Numbered from the stretch's first letter, positions 22,900 through 35,328 are shown. The stretch is DNA of 64,000 nt from Siphonodentalium dalli (GCA_032622095.1 CP136069.1:45050194-45114193); one strand, 5' to 3'. Numbers and translations: made by a program. The notes: generated from the letters alone by a model not told the origin.

Positions 22900-24680
22900 A
22901 AAGAAGTGCTAATGTTTTACGCTTTGGAAAGGAACCATATAAAAATACTTTTAAATTCACAGAAAGTGAGTTTTCAGAAAATATTGACAAAATTGGGTGA
23001 AAACTCAATTGTTTGGTACCAGTATCTATGTTTTGATATTCCCCTTCCCCTGCAAATAGTGTGTCTGTCGTTTGCAGAATGAGGTACCCATAGGGTTAAT
23101 TTAGTGATGATACATGTATTTTATATGGAGGTTGAAAGAGGAGAGCTCTGGTATTTTGAGTCAATTCTCAGGCAGTAGTGATCAGTAGTCATTACTCTTC
23201 TGCAAGAAATGGAAAAAAACATCAAATTCATGGTTTGTGTCATGTATCTGGCTTCTGTCACAGTCCCAGGTATTTTCTGACAATTTAATCAGGAGTGGAT
23301 TGCGGGGCATATTGGGTACCCTGGTGTTAGCAAATCTGCAACATGCCTCCCATGAAACAAGCTTTGACAATGTTATCAGAGAATTGTTCAAAGCAAATTA
23401 TCTTTAAGAAAAATAGCATCCTTATCAAGACCTTTCCACATGGCAGATCGCATGGCGTCTTGGGCGTTTTCTGCATGTACGGCATTGAACTCATGGTTTC
23501 TCAGGTTATTTGCGTATTTTTGTGAAGAATGACAGCATGGTACAACAGTGCACGATCACAGTTCAAAACTGTCCTACCATACGGTACATGTACATGTAGA
23601 CCGAAAACTGCTATGCTTCCAGTGTCTTCGTTCTATACCATCATTGTAATAGCCGATTCACAATGTAAGCATCATATTGCATACGGTTCCGAAATGCCAG
23701 ATTAGGACATCGATGTACATGTACATGTAATTCAACTGCAGCGTTTTCTGCGAATTTTGCAATTTGCCCGCATCGCATGCCATCTGCAAGCATTACCTCC
23801 AGTGTGTTTTAATTAGATGAACAGCGCAATCTTCACACCATTGTTTAAGGAAACCAAAGGTAAGGGAATTCAAAATTCAATTGACAATGCGATGTAATGC
23901 AACAATCATAAAAGAATACTTCAAATTATTCACAAAGTACATTTTCAGAAAAATATTTACAAAATTGGTTGAAAAATTCTTTATGGTATGGTGGATAAGT
24001 TTAGATAGTCCTTCTTGTGATTGTGTGTATTTTATACATTGTTTGAAAGCTCCAGTATTTTGAGATGATTCTCCAATCTCCAGAAGTAGTAATTACTCTT
24101 CTGCCATTTGAATTTCTATCAAAACCAAGAAAGATATGGGAAAAAAGGCTTCAAGGTTTGTGCCATATATAAAGGAAAACAAAAGTACTGCTATTAAAAA
24201 AATTTGACTATGCAATGTAATGAAACAATAGCAAAGGTATTTCAAATTATTCACAGTTTTATAGAATACATTTTAAGTTAAATATTGACAAAATTGGTTA
24301 AAAAATTCTTTATGGTTTGGTAGGTATACTGGTTTGTATAAAGTACTGATAGTCCCAACCCAAATTGCATATTTTTTATACAGAAAGCTTTGGTATTTAG
24401 AGAAGATTCTTTTGCAGTTGTAATTACTCTTTTGCCAACATAGATATAAAAAAAGCATGTTGGTAAAGTCTGTTTGTGCCATGTATCTGGCTTGTATCAC
24501 TGCCTTCAGGTGGGTATTTTCAGACAGTTTAATCAGGAGTAGTTTGTGGCACACATTGGGTACCCTGGTGTTAGCAAATCTGCAACATGCCTCACATGAA
24601 ACAAGCTTTGACAATGTTATCAGTGAATTGTTCAAAGCAAATTGACTGAGAAGGAAAAAAAGCATCCTTATCAAAAATTT
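22900..24680. repeat. Diverged tandem triplication of roughly 0.5-0.9 kb
   Basis: Sequences around 22900-23400, 23890-24170 and 24210-24680 share the same order: AAATTATTCACA, ATTGACAAAATTGG, TGTGCCATGTATCTGGCTT, GGTACCCTGGTGTTAGCAAA, then CAAGCTTTGACAATGTTATC in the first and third. Divergence is high. Neither coding nor TIR-bounded as far as I can see. Confidence 0.6.
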
Positions 24681-25139
24681 GTGGAGCCTCTTTGGGAGAG
24701 ATTGTGCAAAATCACATTGACAGTTTTATCAGTCTGACTATCTCTTGCTGTATTGATCAGGTACTGAGTATATCACTTGAGCCATGCTGTGAGGTAATGT
24801 TCTACATGCTGTACAAAATATTAAAATGTTAACAAAGCGTCAAAAGAAAATGTGTAATTATCAAGATATCGTAAAAAAAAAAAAAAAAGAAGAAAAAAAA
24901 GGACAAATTAGAAGTTATCTAAATATAAGATATTTAAAAATAAATTTAAGTCTATGTAAGCCTGACTGCTGAGGTTTGAGTTGCAAGAGATACTGATGCC
25001 CTGTTGTAAGACAATCTGTAGCATGCCTTGTGTGAAATGAAATTTAGTCATTGTTTATATCAAGCAACTGTTCAAACCAGATACATGTACATGGTAAATA
25101 GCTTGGAATGAAAAATGGTGTACAGTTGTTACCAAAGCC

Positions 25140-25570
25140 TTTAATGAAGCCATGTTTAATAGAGAGTTTAAGTAAGATTACACATTATGCTCCAAATTTG
25201 GTATGTGAGTTTATGATCTTAAATTACATGTCAAGTTCGAATATGGATTCGGTTTGGCAATTTTTGCTATAGTTATGGCCCCTTTTCGACTTAGAATTTT
25301 GTCGTTTTGAGGTTGGCAGATGATAATTTTAGTTTGTGTGATTGGATCCAAATACAGGTCAAGTTCCAATATGGGTTTGGTCTGCCCATTTTTGTAGGAG
25401 TTATGGTCCTTGTCGACTTAAAATTTGTTGATTATTTTGGTTTCCGAATGATATCTTTACTTTTGGTTATGTGATTGTTTTTAAAATTCAACTGAATCTC
25501 TTGATGTTTGGTATGTCGTTAAAATTTCAAGTATGAATTTGGTCATGGTCCGATGAATTTTGACAGAGTT
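25140..25570. repeat. CCGGATGATAACTTTAG-family repeat
   Basis: Three degraded units with GGTATGTGAGTTTA, AGGTCAAGTTC and GGAGTTATGGTCC words. The family is shared with 6830-7450. Confidence 0.6.
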
Positions 25571-25642
25571 AAAAAAAAGCTATCCTTACTAAAAAGCCAC
25601 TTTTTTGGAGGACACATGGTCAGCGACCTTTTAATAATATTG

Positions 25643-25797
25643 AAAATGTTTGAGGATTTTCTCAGCTAGCATGGTAAAATGTTTGAGGATTCTCTCAGCT
25701 AGCATGGTAAAATGTTTGAGGATTCTCTCAGCTAGCATGGTAAAATGTTAGAGGATTCTCTCAGCTAGCATGGTAAAATGTTTGAGGATTCTCTCAT
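25643..25797. repeat. 33-bp minisatellite, 4.6 copies
   Basis: Unit AAAATGTTTGAGGATTCTCT plus CAGCTAGCATGGT. Copies are almost identical, so the expansion is recent. Single diverged relatives lie near 26490 and 26650, each followed by GTTGACCATATTA, so the array arose inside a dispersed repeat. Confidence 0.9.
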
Positions 25798-27132
25798 CGT
25801 GGTTGACCATATTACATGTACTGTAATGACTCACATTTCAGTGGTGACTGAGCTAATTTGAGTAAATTGTAAACTTCTGTACTTGTATTATCTGCCGTCT
25901 GCTTATTTTTCCTGAAAACCCCTATAGATGAATAATAGACCATTTCAATGTATTCTTTTATACCAACTGATGGGAGAATCGATTTAGTAAAGAAAGTGTT
26001 AATGACTCCCTTGTTGTGCTGACAGTTAATTTGAGTAAATTGTGATGTACATGTAACCTGGTGGAATCTTGAATGCTAGTGTTTTAATCAGAATTTCATG
26101 AACATCAGCGTCAGCTATTGGCTGAACAGAGGCTAATGCCTGGGTAAAAAGAATTTTTCATCGGCTATTTTTTTTAGCGGAGGCAAATTTAAGAGCCTTC
26201 CGATATTTTTTGCAAAATTGAAACAAATTGCTGCAGACAAATATTCCCTTAATGTCACAGTGTGGAAGTCTGCAGACAGCAATTTTTTTTTGTTGAATGC
26301 CAAAGACTACTGAGATAACTGCACAAGTATTATCTTGATAATCATCAAATATAATCGTGAGCCAACCAAAGTTTGCCATGATAATGGACTAAGTTCCAAT
26401 TGTAAACTGAAGTTATATGTGTAGAGTACAGTAGGGTATGCAACTGTGCAGATTCTAGACTTTTTAGCCTAGGAAACAACTCTTATTGTAAATTTTCAAG
26501 GATTCTGAGCGTGGTTGACCATATTAAATGACTCATGGCATTGACTGAGTGAATTTCGGTAAATTGTGAAGTAACCTTGTGTAAACTTGAATGCTAGTTT
26601 CTAAATCAGAATTTAATGAACACACTCCGTCACTCTTCAAATCTCTCAAATATTATTGAAAATGTTTGAGGATTCTCGGAGCATTGTTGACCATATTACT
26701 TTAATGACACGCCTCCCGGTGGTGACTGAGTGGTTATTGATAACAGCTCTCTGACAGAGATCATCAATTACTGCTAACTATCGACCATTGTCATCTCCTG
26801 CCAGGGAGACATGTCTGTGAAAAATAGGACTTTATTTGTTGATCAAATTTAATCAGTGTGAAAATGATATCACCAGGATGCCTTTGTTGCTTGGTAATTC
26901 TGCACTTCAGTTGAGTGCACTAAGTGGAATTCCATGCTTTTCCATCCAGAGAGTTTGGAAATTCATTTTTTTTTTTTTTTTTTATAAATTACCATGAGCA
27001 TTATTGAAGTTTTTAGCACCCAAAAACAGATCATGGGAACAAATTGCATTCACATTGTCTCCTCTATTTTTAAATATTAACATTAAAATGAAAACACATG
27101 AAATTTTAAATATCAGATTAGAAACAGTGCAT

Positions 27133-27556
27133 TTAAAGGTACTCACTCCGATTTGATGGTCCCCATATCATCAGATTTCAACAACAACATTTCTTGAAAT
27201 GACGCTTCAGTTATCAGAATTGAGTAATTGCCCAAAAATAATGCTAACCACAGTCAACTATAGTATAAAATTGCCCAAAACATGTTATTTATCAACATTT
27301 TGTTCAACAAAATTTTGCTGGTTTGTCAAATATCTGACACAAAAAAGCTACTTGATTTTAGGGTTTTCCATCTTCATACATGTAGGCCATTTGGTCCGTG
27401 GCCGTCTTCTCGTCGGCTGATTACTTGGCCACTTAACAATATCAGTGGTGAAAAAATATAGATTTCAAACATCGATATCTGATCACCATGAGCTTTGCTG
27501 GGTGGGTTCCTCGACTCGAATCAAATATTTTTTACCCACGAAGCCAAGGAAATAGT
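27133..27556. mobile_element. TTAAAGGTACTCA MITE, degraded copy 2
   Basis: The left end TTAAAGGTACTCACTCCG and, near 27505-27556, TTCCTCGACTCGAATCAAAT followed by a GCCAAGGAAATAGTA block match 3471-3947. The outer right end is lost. Confidence 0.65.
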
Positions 27557-28249
27557 ACATTGCAAGTGTTAATTCATATTGTGCATCTGTAAGGCTAAAG
27601 AGTATTAATTAGCTCTTTTTTTGTGTTTTCAGTTAAAATACTATGAAAATGGTCAATTTTAGTAAAAAAATGGGTAAAATTAAGCGTTTTGTGTGTGCAA
27701 ACCAAGGGGCATACACATAACTCAGTGACAAATTGTTCAAGGAAGCCAAAGTACATATACATGTATATGATTACACCTACCATTTTCTGTCAAAAATAAC
27801 AAAACTGCTTGATGGGACCTAGCAATGCCAAAGATAATGAAAATATCACCTACTTGCCACAATACAAAAATATAGTTAAACCTTACTGTAATTAAAATAT
27901 TAAGACAAGTTGCCAGAATATTTTGCTTTGGTGGAGATCTTGGGCAATATTTGCTATTATGCGGAAGCTTAAATTTGGCCCCTCCCTCCCAATGATTCTT
28001 AAATGACACAAGATCAGTGAATAGAGTTCTGATAGAATTACCACCTGTTTGCCTCTCTGTGTAGGCTACTGCTCCTCTCTTACATCCATGATTACAGATA
28101 ATTCTAAGAGTGTTATTTACCTGGCTGTTGATGGGCCAGAGAGAATGCCAAGGGAAGCATCTATGTTATGATAACGAGCTTTTAACAAGCTTAAAATGAC
28201 AAACTCTCAACAAGAGATGTTGTTTCTAACCATAGGTGTCTTGTACCCC

Positions 28250-28714
28250 CCTGAGTTTAGTGTGTCTGACATTTGCAGAATGAGGTCCCCAGAGGGTGAA
28301 TTCAGTGATGCTACCCCGCACGATGGGTTATCATCACCAAATTGACCCTCTGGGGACCCAATTCTGCTTAGACCAATTCCAATCGATGATCAATTATCTA
28401 ACAGCTTCAACTGGAACCATTTCCAATATGATAATAACATTGTTTTTAGTTACTTTTTCCCTTCTGGGAAGTTTCTATATCCCCTAATTTGCAGAGGATA
28501 AATTGCATAATCGCGGTATCTAATGGGTGAACATGCATCACCAACTTCAACTGGGGAACTTCAATCTGATCCTAGGTCTACCATTGCAGATGAGGCCTAA
28601 GCAGAATGAAGTACCCATTGGATGAATTTGGTGATGCTAGCCCACTATGCGGGATAGCGTCACTAAATACACCCTCTGGGGACCTCATTCTGCAAATGTT
28701 AGACACACTAAACC
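28250..28714. mobile_element. Family C composite fold-back element
   Basis: Full-length copy. Ends CTGAGTTTAGTGTGTCTGAC and its complement, two internal hairpins (about 28276-28370 and 28598-28697), and the central block with CTAATTTGCAGAGGAT between them. Confidence 0.75.
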
Positions 28715-28783
28715 CAAAATTGGTATCAGAAGTTCTTTGTTGGAAAGTTTTTAAAAATTAATTATCCCTTTCTATACTATATA

Positions 28784-28964
28784 CTGTAATGCCCTAAATA
28801 ATCAACTCCTTTACCATTACAGAATAATGGTTAATTTTTCAGGATTTAGTCGAAAAGTAGAGAGCTTTTTGATGAATGGCAACAAGCTATATTTCCGACT
28901 AAATCCTGAAAAGTTACCCATAATTCTGCTGCAGTTAAGGAGTTGAATATTTAGGGCATTACTG
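28784..28964. mobile_element. Family A hairpin MITE, shortened
   Basis: Ends CTGTAATGCCCTAAATAATC (left) and GGGCATTACTG (right) with TA outside. Part of the left arm between the GTCGAAAA and GAGAGC positions is deleted, so the stem is asymmetric. Confidence 0.85.
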
Positions 28965-28998
28965 TACTCATTACAAGTACTAGTAGTTCCTTTTGGAA

Positions 28999-29052
28999 AT
29001 GTTCAGATAATAAGTTCAAAAAGGTCGTTTGTTGAACTTATTATCTGAACAT
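28999..29052. repeat. Family D hairpin (ATGTTCAGATAATAAGTTCA)
   Basis: A perfect 21-bp arm pair around AAAGGTCGTTTG. Relatives at 42185-42256 and 49371-49441. Each is followed by a conserved non-coding block that includes AATAGACCAT and GGGAGAATCCATTTAGTA. Confidence 0.8.
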
Positions 29053-29476
29053 ATACTACCAATGAATATGAATTCTTCAGCACTTGTATTATCTTTTCAT
29101 CTCAATGTCATCTGCTAATTTATCCTGAACACCCCTCCAAATGAACAATAGACCATCCCAATGTATACATTTGCAACTGAGTGGGAGAATCCATTTAGTA
29201 TAGAAAGGGTTAATCTACTCTGAAATATCTATTTGCTCTGAGTTATGTACTATATGAATGTGGATCTTGTGTGAGGTTTCAGGCAGTCTTATTAAAACCA
29301 GACCTAATTTTCATTACTTTCAACTTAGGTCTTGCGACATTGATGGCATAAATTATTTCAAACGGGAGAAATCCAACCAATACGCACCAGGCAATGCGTT
29401 GCTCGACCAATCAAGAACTGCCTGCAAATCGTATTACCTATTCAAATTCTTCACTCAATAGTAATTATTCATACAA

Positions 29477-29503
29477 GCCCCGCCCAATAGTTCTAAAAAT
29501 AAG
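29477..29503 (+). promoter_or_regulatory. Promoter-like GC box, CCAAT and TATA-like run
   Basis: GCCCCGCCC (29477-29485) runs into CCAAT (29484-29488) and CTAAAAATAAG (29493-29503), about 50-75 bp before the ATG of the RecQ-like frame. The order and spacing suit a pol II promoter, but each motif is short. Confidence 0.35.
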
Positions 29504-29551
29504 TATTACTGAAGCGGAAATTCTAGATGAAAGCGAGGCTACGCTAAAACA

Positions 29552-29767
29552 ATGGAAGACTTTAGCGAAATAGAAATTCTCGAAATTGCAATTAAGAACG
29601 TTTTAAAGAAACTTTGCATTGATTCGCTGAAACAAGAACAGGAGTTTATTCTGAGGAGTTTGTTGATAACCAGAAAAGATGTGTTAGCCATTCTCCCTAC
29701 CGGTTACGGCAAAAGTTTGCCGCATCAAATAACTCCAATTGATGATTGTTGCCGATTTGAAAAGTAA
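29552..29767 (+). pseudogene. RecQ-like DNA helicase, N-terminal fragment
   Basis: The 71-codon frame begins with an acidic helix and reaches a Walker A motif at residues 50-57, LPTGYGKS, with an upstream QEQE stretch where RecQ-type helicases have their Q/motif 0 region. In this family motif I binds ATP, and motifs Ia to VI follow over about 350 more residues. Here the frame leaves the family pattern about 5 residues after motif I and stops at 29765-29767; no later helicase motif was recognised downstream. RecQ-like open frames of this kind are common as multicopy genes and transposon cargo in marine invertebrates. The first exon of a spliced gene is the alternative, but no clear donor follows the motif. 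It lies in sense orientation inside the putative long intron. Confidence 0.5.
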
Positions 29768-30596
29768 ACATTCAGTTGCTATATTTGGAAACATGAATAT
29801 TAATGAGCTATCGCCAGATGGGAATTCCCCGTTCATCGCGGAAATGAAATTTGGTACCGGTGTCTCTAGATTGAGAGTTGACTGTAAGGAAACCTTGGTC
29901 TAGTTATTACTAGACTGGGTTTCAGGCATTATAATAACTGCTTGATACATTATGGAATCCACCCTACTCTAATTAGATAATTATTTGCCAATTTGGTGAC
30001 AGCTTTCTAAATGTCTCGATATTAACTTACTATCCGCTTCTTACTACCTGCAGCAGGGAAAAAAATGGATACGTCAAATTTTTTGATCACATCATGTGCC
30101 ATATATGCTGAGTCTATGTACTGCTAAGATTCTTTAATATCGTTCACTGGTACATGATGTTCACCCATTAGTCACATCAATTATGCATTTTATCTTATGC
30201 AAAAAAAGGGAAAAAGTAACTAAAAACAATGTTAATTTGAGACCATTGGTACTTCCCTGAAGATGAGGCCTAAGTAGAATGAGGTCCCCAGAGGGTGAAT
30301 ATGGTGTCTGGGGCACTGCCTCCCGCGGTTGGTGTCACCCACCCAAATCATAAAATGGACCAAATCCTGTGGCCTTCCAAATAATCTCGGCCCTATTAGA
30401 TCAGAATCCTTGCTATATGTGCTGTCTATGATCACAAATGACAGGTTACCAAGACCAGGGGCCGGGAACACTGTGACATCATGCTCGCAGGTCTAGATTC
30501 TTACTCCCTGAATGTGAGGAGTTAGAATCCAGAACCATGGGCATGTTCCTGGTCCGTTCTCTGTTTGTCTGTAGATTGAGTTTTCAGTGCAGGGGG

Positions 30597-30855
30597 CCAA
30601 TGCTGATGGTTACAGTTATGCCCTGTGCCAATGCATTCTCTTATATATGCGAGTCGACCATAGGTCGCCTCGCATATATAAGAGAATGCATTGGCCTAAA
30701 AAAAAATCTGTTTTTAACACTTTTTACCATTTTTTTCTTACATTCTTTAACAATTTTATAATTTTTAATGTGTTAAGCCAATGCATTTTCTTATATATGC
30801 GAGGCGACCTATGGTCGACTCGCATATATAAGAGAATGCATTGGCACAGGGCCGT
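30597..30855. mobile_element. Family B double hairpin without TTAA ends
   Basis: Two nearly perfect hairpins (30627-30695 and 30777-30845) with arms GCCAATGCATTCTCTTATAT are separated by an AT-rich spacer. GGTTACAGTTATGCCCTGTG precedes and CACAGGGCCGTTCTG follows, as in full copies. The CCCTTT termini are missing. Confidence 0.8.
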
Positions 30856-31567
30856 TCTGGGATTGAGTAGATCCACAACTCAATTTGTCCAGGATTTTTT
30901 TCCGCTGAATCTCACTTTTTTGCCACGGTAGTGATCTTTAACAAACGCACATTGCACATGGGACAGAAATTTAGCATCAGCTCCCAATCCAACAGTGTGC
31001 CCAGCCTATGTCAGATTTGAACCCTTGACCATGTCGAGATGTAGCTCAAAGGTCTGCCCACAAACCAACAGAGCTATATACTCCGTTCTTGGGTGTTTGT
31101 ATCAACAATATGTGCCAAGAACATGTTCACAACCTGTTTGTAGATCACATCTTAGAGGTTCACGAACATATAGGTAGAAGAACATAGATTCGAATACACC
31201 TCTTGGGTATAGCGGGTATGTGAAACACTAGTCTGATATACTATTCAGCAACCTGTGATATAAGCAACATCTGCACCATGAAGTGTACCGCCGTGAGGGA
31301 GCACTTTGAGGTTGTACAGATTTCATTGTTAGTTGTACTGCGGTAATGACTTAATTAGCACATTGATAATACCATCAGTATAATCTCTTCCATTCTTAAC
31401 CCCCGTGCTGGGTGTAATTTCACTGAACATTGATGTGTTATACCCCATCAGCTGGTGGTCCTCTTATATCTACGAAAGCTGTCTGTTTTCAGCATTACCA
31501 TTCATTTAAGCATGTGGTCTATACTAACTAATCACTTATGGATCTCTTGGTGGGTCTGGGGCCCCCT

Positions 31568-31640
31568 ATTGGCTCAGTTGGTAAGGTGTTTGGCTCATTA
31601 GACCAACATACAGCCATTGCAGTCCTTTGTACCATGAGGA
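31568..31640 (+). repeat. tRNA-like SINE head (A box)
   Basis: ATTGGCTCAGTTGGTAAGGT matches the pol III A box (TRGYNNARNNGG). Similar heads at about 46353 and 50188 are preceded by the same CCCCTG(T/C)-type bases. The B box is too degenerate to call. Confidence 0.35.
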
Positions 31641-31655
31641 AAACACAGTGAGAGC

Positions 31656-31805
31656 CAAGCCTGAGTTTAGTGTGCCTGTCATTTGCAGAATGAGGTCCCC
31701 AGAGGGTGAATTTAGTGATGCTATCACGCATAGTGTGCTAGCATCACCAAATTCACCCTCTGGGGACCTCATTCTGCAAATGTCAAGCACCATATTTTGA
31801 GCCCT
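31656..31805. mobile_element. Family C, single-hairpin form
   Basis: AAGCCTGAGTTTAGTGTGCC leads into a hairpin of GCAGAATGAGGTCCCCAGAG arms. The right side ends CATTCTGCAAATGTCAAGCA. About 150 bp, lacking the central block. Confidence 0.75.
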
Positions 31806-32316
31806 GACAGGGTCTTTAATATCTGAGGAGGCTGGGGATTGTGTCTATTATAAATCTATTCAACTAAATCAACCTTCCTGGACCAGGCTAAATTTGTACC
31901 CAACTCTCATAGAATTTTCCGACTTGTTTTTAAGTTTTCCAGCTTCCATGGGGTGGAATTATGGGTTGGGGAGTCCAAAGTGTTAATGAAATTATGAAAA
32001 AATTTCAACTTTTGGTCTGTAATTGACATACTCTACCACTATACGCTAATTATTTGTTTGAAAGTTATAAAAGTATCAGATGAAAGTCTCAGGAGGCATG
32101 GGATTAAAAAATTAAAAATATTTTATCATAGATTGACAGAACAAATAGGGAGTGAAAATTTTCAATAATTCTTGTACATACATGTATGTGTAAGTAAATA
32201 TTAGTGCAACTCCAACCAGTCACCCTACATGTGATATAACTACTCTAAGCTCCTTTCTATGTTATTCTTAGTTTCTTTAGTCACCTCTCTTCTTATCTTA
32301 CAGAAATGTGGCATTA

Positions 32317-32527
32317 CTCATGCCCTAAATAATTGACTCCTTAATCACATCAGAATTATGGGTAATTTTTCAGGATTTTGTCGGAAATATGGCTTGTTGC
32401 CATTCATTGGAAAGCTCTTAATGAGAGCTTTACGATGAATGGCAACAAGCTACATTTCCGACTAAATCCTGAAAAATTACCCATAATTCTGCTGTGGTTA
32501 AGGAGTCGATTATTTAGGGCATTACTG
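32317..32527. mobile_element. Family A (Tigger-like) hairpin MITE
   Basis: Full-length palindrome with centre GAAAGCTCTTAATGAGAGCT. TA outside both ends. The left end is slightly altered (CTCATGCCC). Confidence 0.85.
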
Positions 32528-32713
32528 TACTTTCTTATTCTTAACTCAGACTTATACCATATTATCATTACTGATGATCTACCGGTATCTCTTCCCATCA
32601 ACATTTTCAGCAGCAACAACAACAACCAACAATTCTACCGAATGAAACCCCTTTGAATGAGATGCGTTATTATTATTACATGAACCAACAGTCACATCTG
32701 AATTGAAATGGTA

Positions 32714-33235
32714 CAATAATGCTCTAAGTAATTGACTTCTTTCCCCGAGAGCTTTCCGATGAATGGCAACAAGCCATATTTCCGACTAAATCCTGAAAAG
32801 TTACCCATAATTCTGTTGTGGTTAACCCTTTACCCAACAGAACGGCCCTCTGCCAATGCATTCTCTTATATATGCGAGTCGACCATAGGTCGCCTCGCAT
32901 ATATAAGAGAATGCATTGACTTAACACATTAAAAATTATAAAATTGTTAAAGAATGTAAGAAAAAATGGTAAAAAGTGTTTTTTTAGGCCAATGCATTCT
33001 CTTATATATGCGAGGCGACCTATGGTTGACTCGCATATATAAGAGAATGCATTGGCACAGGGCATAACTGTAACCATCACAATGTGGTCAATGAGCCGGT
33101 TCCAATGATATCCATATTTGTATGGTTTTATTGAGACAGACCGAAGATATTTTAGGCTGTTGAAGCTTTATTTGGCCGGTTTTGGCCGGTTTGTTGGGTA
33201 AAGGGTTAAGAAGTCGATTACTTAGAGCATTACTG
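32714..33235. mobile_element. Family A MITE interrupted by a family B element
   Basis: The outer ends CAATAATGCTCTAAGTAATT and TTAGAGCATTACTG, with TA at 32712-32713 and 33236-33237, belong to family A. Its CTGTGGTTAAGGAGTCG-like region is split exactly at TTAA by the family B element at 32826-33205. Much of its left arm is deleted. Confidence 0.88.
32826..33205. mobile_element. Family B MITE nested in family A
   Basis: TTAA at 32822-32825 and 33206-33209 flanks CCCTTTACCCAACA...TGTTGGGTAAAGGG. Two hairpins (about 32852-32920 and 32991-33055) carry the GCCAATGCATTCTCTTATAT arms. Removing the element and one TTAA restores the family A sequence. Confidence 0.92.
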
Positions 33236-34104
33236 TATATTGTAGGACGTATAAAGCAGACCATCACTCTCTCGCTACATGTAGGTGATATGGATAAAAA
33301 CTGATTCCCTTGGAAACAACTCACTTAAGCCCACACACTTGATGTCGAATGCTTGATGTCGAATCGGTCCATGATATTATTTACTAATTTTGATGCAATT
33401 CCTATTGTTGTTTTATTCATGGAATAAATACTGTTTAAACTAACCAGTCTTTTTAACCTTCAACAAGATAAGCTAACATATTTTTTGCCACGAACTCCAT
33501 GGGAATCACACCTTAACACTGGTGTGTATATAAACTGACATACAGTCAGAGGAAACAGTTGTGCTGCAGAACTCTGGTTTTTCTCCAGTCATCCACCTCT
33601 TATCAGTAAATCTTGTAAGCTAAAACTGGCTTATCACCAGACTTCAAGAATTCTTCTTACTGTTTGGGTTTTATGATGTTAGGCAGTGTATAAAATGAGT
33701 AACATGAGGCTGTTCACATCATCCTTATCAGCTAAGCAATGATAGGTTTATGGGATTCAGTGCTCACAAAAATAAACCCAGGTCACCTTCATGTCTTAAC
33801 AAGGACAAAAACTTGCTGATTTGAATTTTCTTATTCAATTGAGTGTATCTTTTAGTTTATCTAGCCCAGATTGAGAGCAAAAGTAAAAAGCTAAATATAT
33901 TTGTCAGACATCAGATACCATAAACAACTTGGATTAGTGTATTATGTGCAAACATCTGTCCATCAATGCCAAATCGCCCCCCAGATATGAACCACATAAA
34001 TGAAAGCTAAGATTTAAATAAAAATTACATACATGTTTTTGTTGATAATATGCATATAAATTGTCATATTTGTGTGTAATCCTTATTTTATGTTAATTTT
34101 GTGT

Positions 34105-34195
34105 GTCAATTTGTGTAGGGAGAGAGCCTTATTCTGTAAGTTGAAAAACTTGTGTCTCAATCCCTTTGCGTTGTTATAATTGCCATAGAATATGT
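34105..34195 (+). mobile_element. LINE-like 3' end, truncated
   Basis: GGGAGAGAGCCTTATTCTGT, AAAAACTTGTGTCTCAATCC and GAATATGTTTA follow the same order as at 22040. The tail is not repeated here. Confidence 0.45.
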
Positions 34196-34371
34196 TTACA
34201 CTAATGCCATATCAGATTCATATGATAGTTTCCATGCCTGGAAAAGTTATGGATAACAGATACCTTTCTTTACCTGTACTTCACTATGAAAAATTTCTGG
34301 AAAAATTCCACCCTCTCTGCTGATTGTCTGAACTTGAAAAGTCACTGAATTACAAAACTATCCTTGATTAA

Positions 34372-34753
34372 CCCTTTACCCAACAAACCGGCCAAAAACG
34401 GCCAAATAAAGCTGCAACAGACTAAATTATCTTGGGTCTGTCTCAATAAAACCATACAAATATGGATATCATTGGAACCGGCTCATTGACCACATTGTGA
34501 TGGTTACAGTTATGCCCTGTGCCAATGCATTCTCTTATATATGCGAGTCGACCATAGGTCGTCTCGCATATATAAGAGAATGCATTGGCCTAAAAAAAAT
34601 CTTTTTTTACCATTTTTTCTTACATTCTTTAACAATTTTATAATTTTTAATGTGTTAAGCCAATGCATTCTCTTATATATGCGAGGCGACCTATGGTCGA
34701 CTCGCATATATAAGAGAATGCATTGGCACAGGGCCGTTCTGTTGGGTAAAGGG
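34372..34753. mobile_element. Family B MITE, full length
   Basis: TTAA at 34368-34371 and 34754-34757, inverted CCCTTTACCCAACA ends, and two near-perfect hairpins with opposite central sequence (GTCGACCATAGGTC and GCGACCTATGGTCGA). It is in reverse orientation to its neighbour at 35000-35328. Confidence 0.92.
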
Positions 34754-34999
34754 TTAACCCTTTTGAAGCACGCAGGTAGAATGCATATGTCGAAAATATC
34801 ACAGGATTTTTTTTTTAGAAGATAAAGTAACTGATAATGAAGCCAAAGTATAAACTGTCACGCCTCAGTTCCCACTTAGCCAAGTCTGGAAAAGTTAAGG
34901 AATTGTCTGTATCGCTTTAATGATGCACGGATGTTTCGATTGGCTGACACTGACTTAATTCTTGCTGGTGGTAATGAAAACCCACCTAATTTCTTTTAA

Positions 35000-35328
35000 C
35001 CCTTTACCCAACAGAACGGCCCTGTGCCAATGCATTCTCTTATATATGCGAGTCGACCATAAAATTGTTAAAGAATGTAAGAAAATAATGGTAAAAAAAG
35101 ATTTTTTTAGGCCAATGCATTCTCTTATATATGCGAGGCGACCTATGGTCGACTCGCATATATAAGAGAATGCATTGGCACAGGGCATAACTGTAACTAT
35201 CACAATGTGGTAAAGGAGCCGGTTCCAATGATATCCATATTTGTATGGTTCTATTGAGACAGACCGAAGATATTTTAGGCTGTTGAAGCTTTATTTGGCC
35301 GGTTTTGGCCGGTTTGTTGGGTAAAGGG
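35000..35328. mobile_element. Family B MITE, one hairpin truncated
   Basis: TTAA at 34996-34999 and 35329-35332. The left hairpin stops after GCGAGTCGACCATA and jumps into the spacer, so it has lost about 90 bp. The right hairpin is intact. Confidence 0.9.

Noticed and set aside
24872-24900. A-rich tract as a retrotransposon poly-A tail
   Set aside because: No target duplication and no recognisable element body upstream.
30537-35203. Many frames with the same short peptide (CANAFSYICEST-like, YKRMHW-like) on both strands
   Set aside because: They are translations of the family B hairpin, which is palindromic and so gives the same frames in both directions. They are not a gene family.
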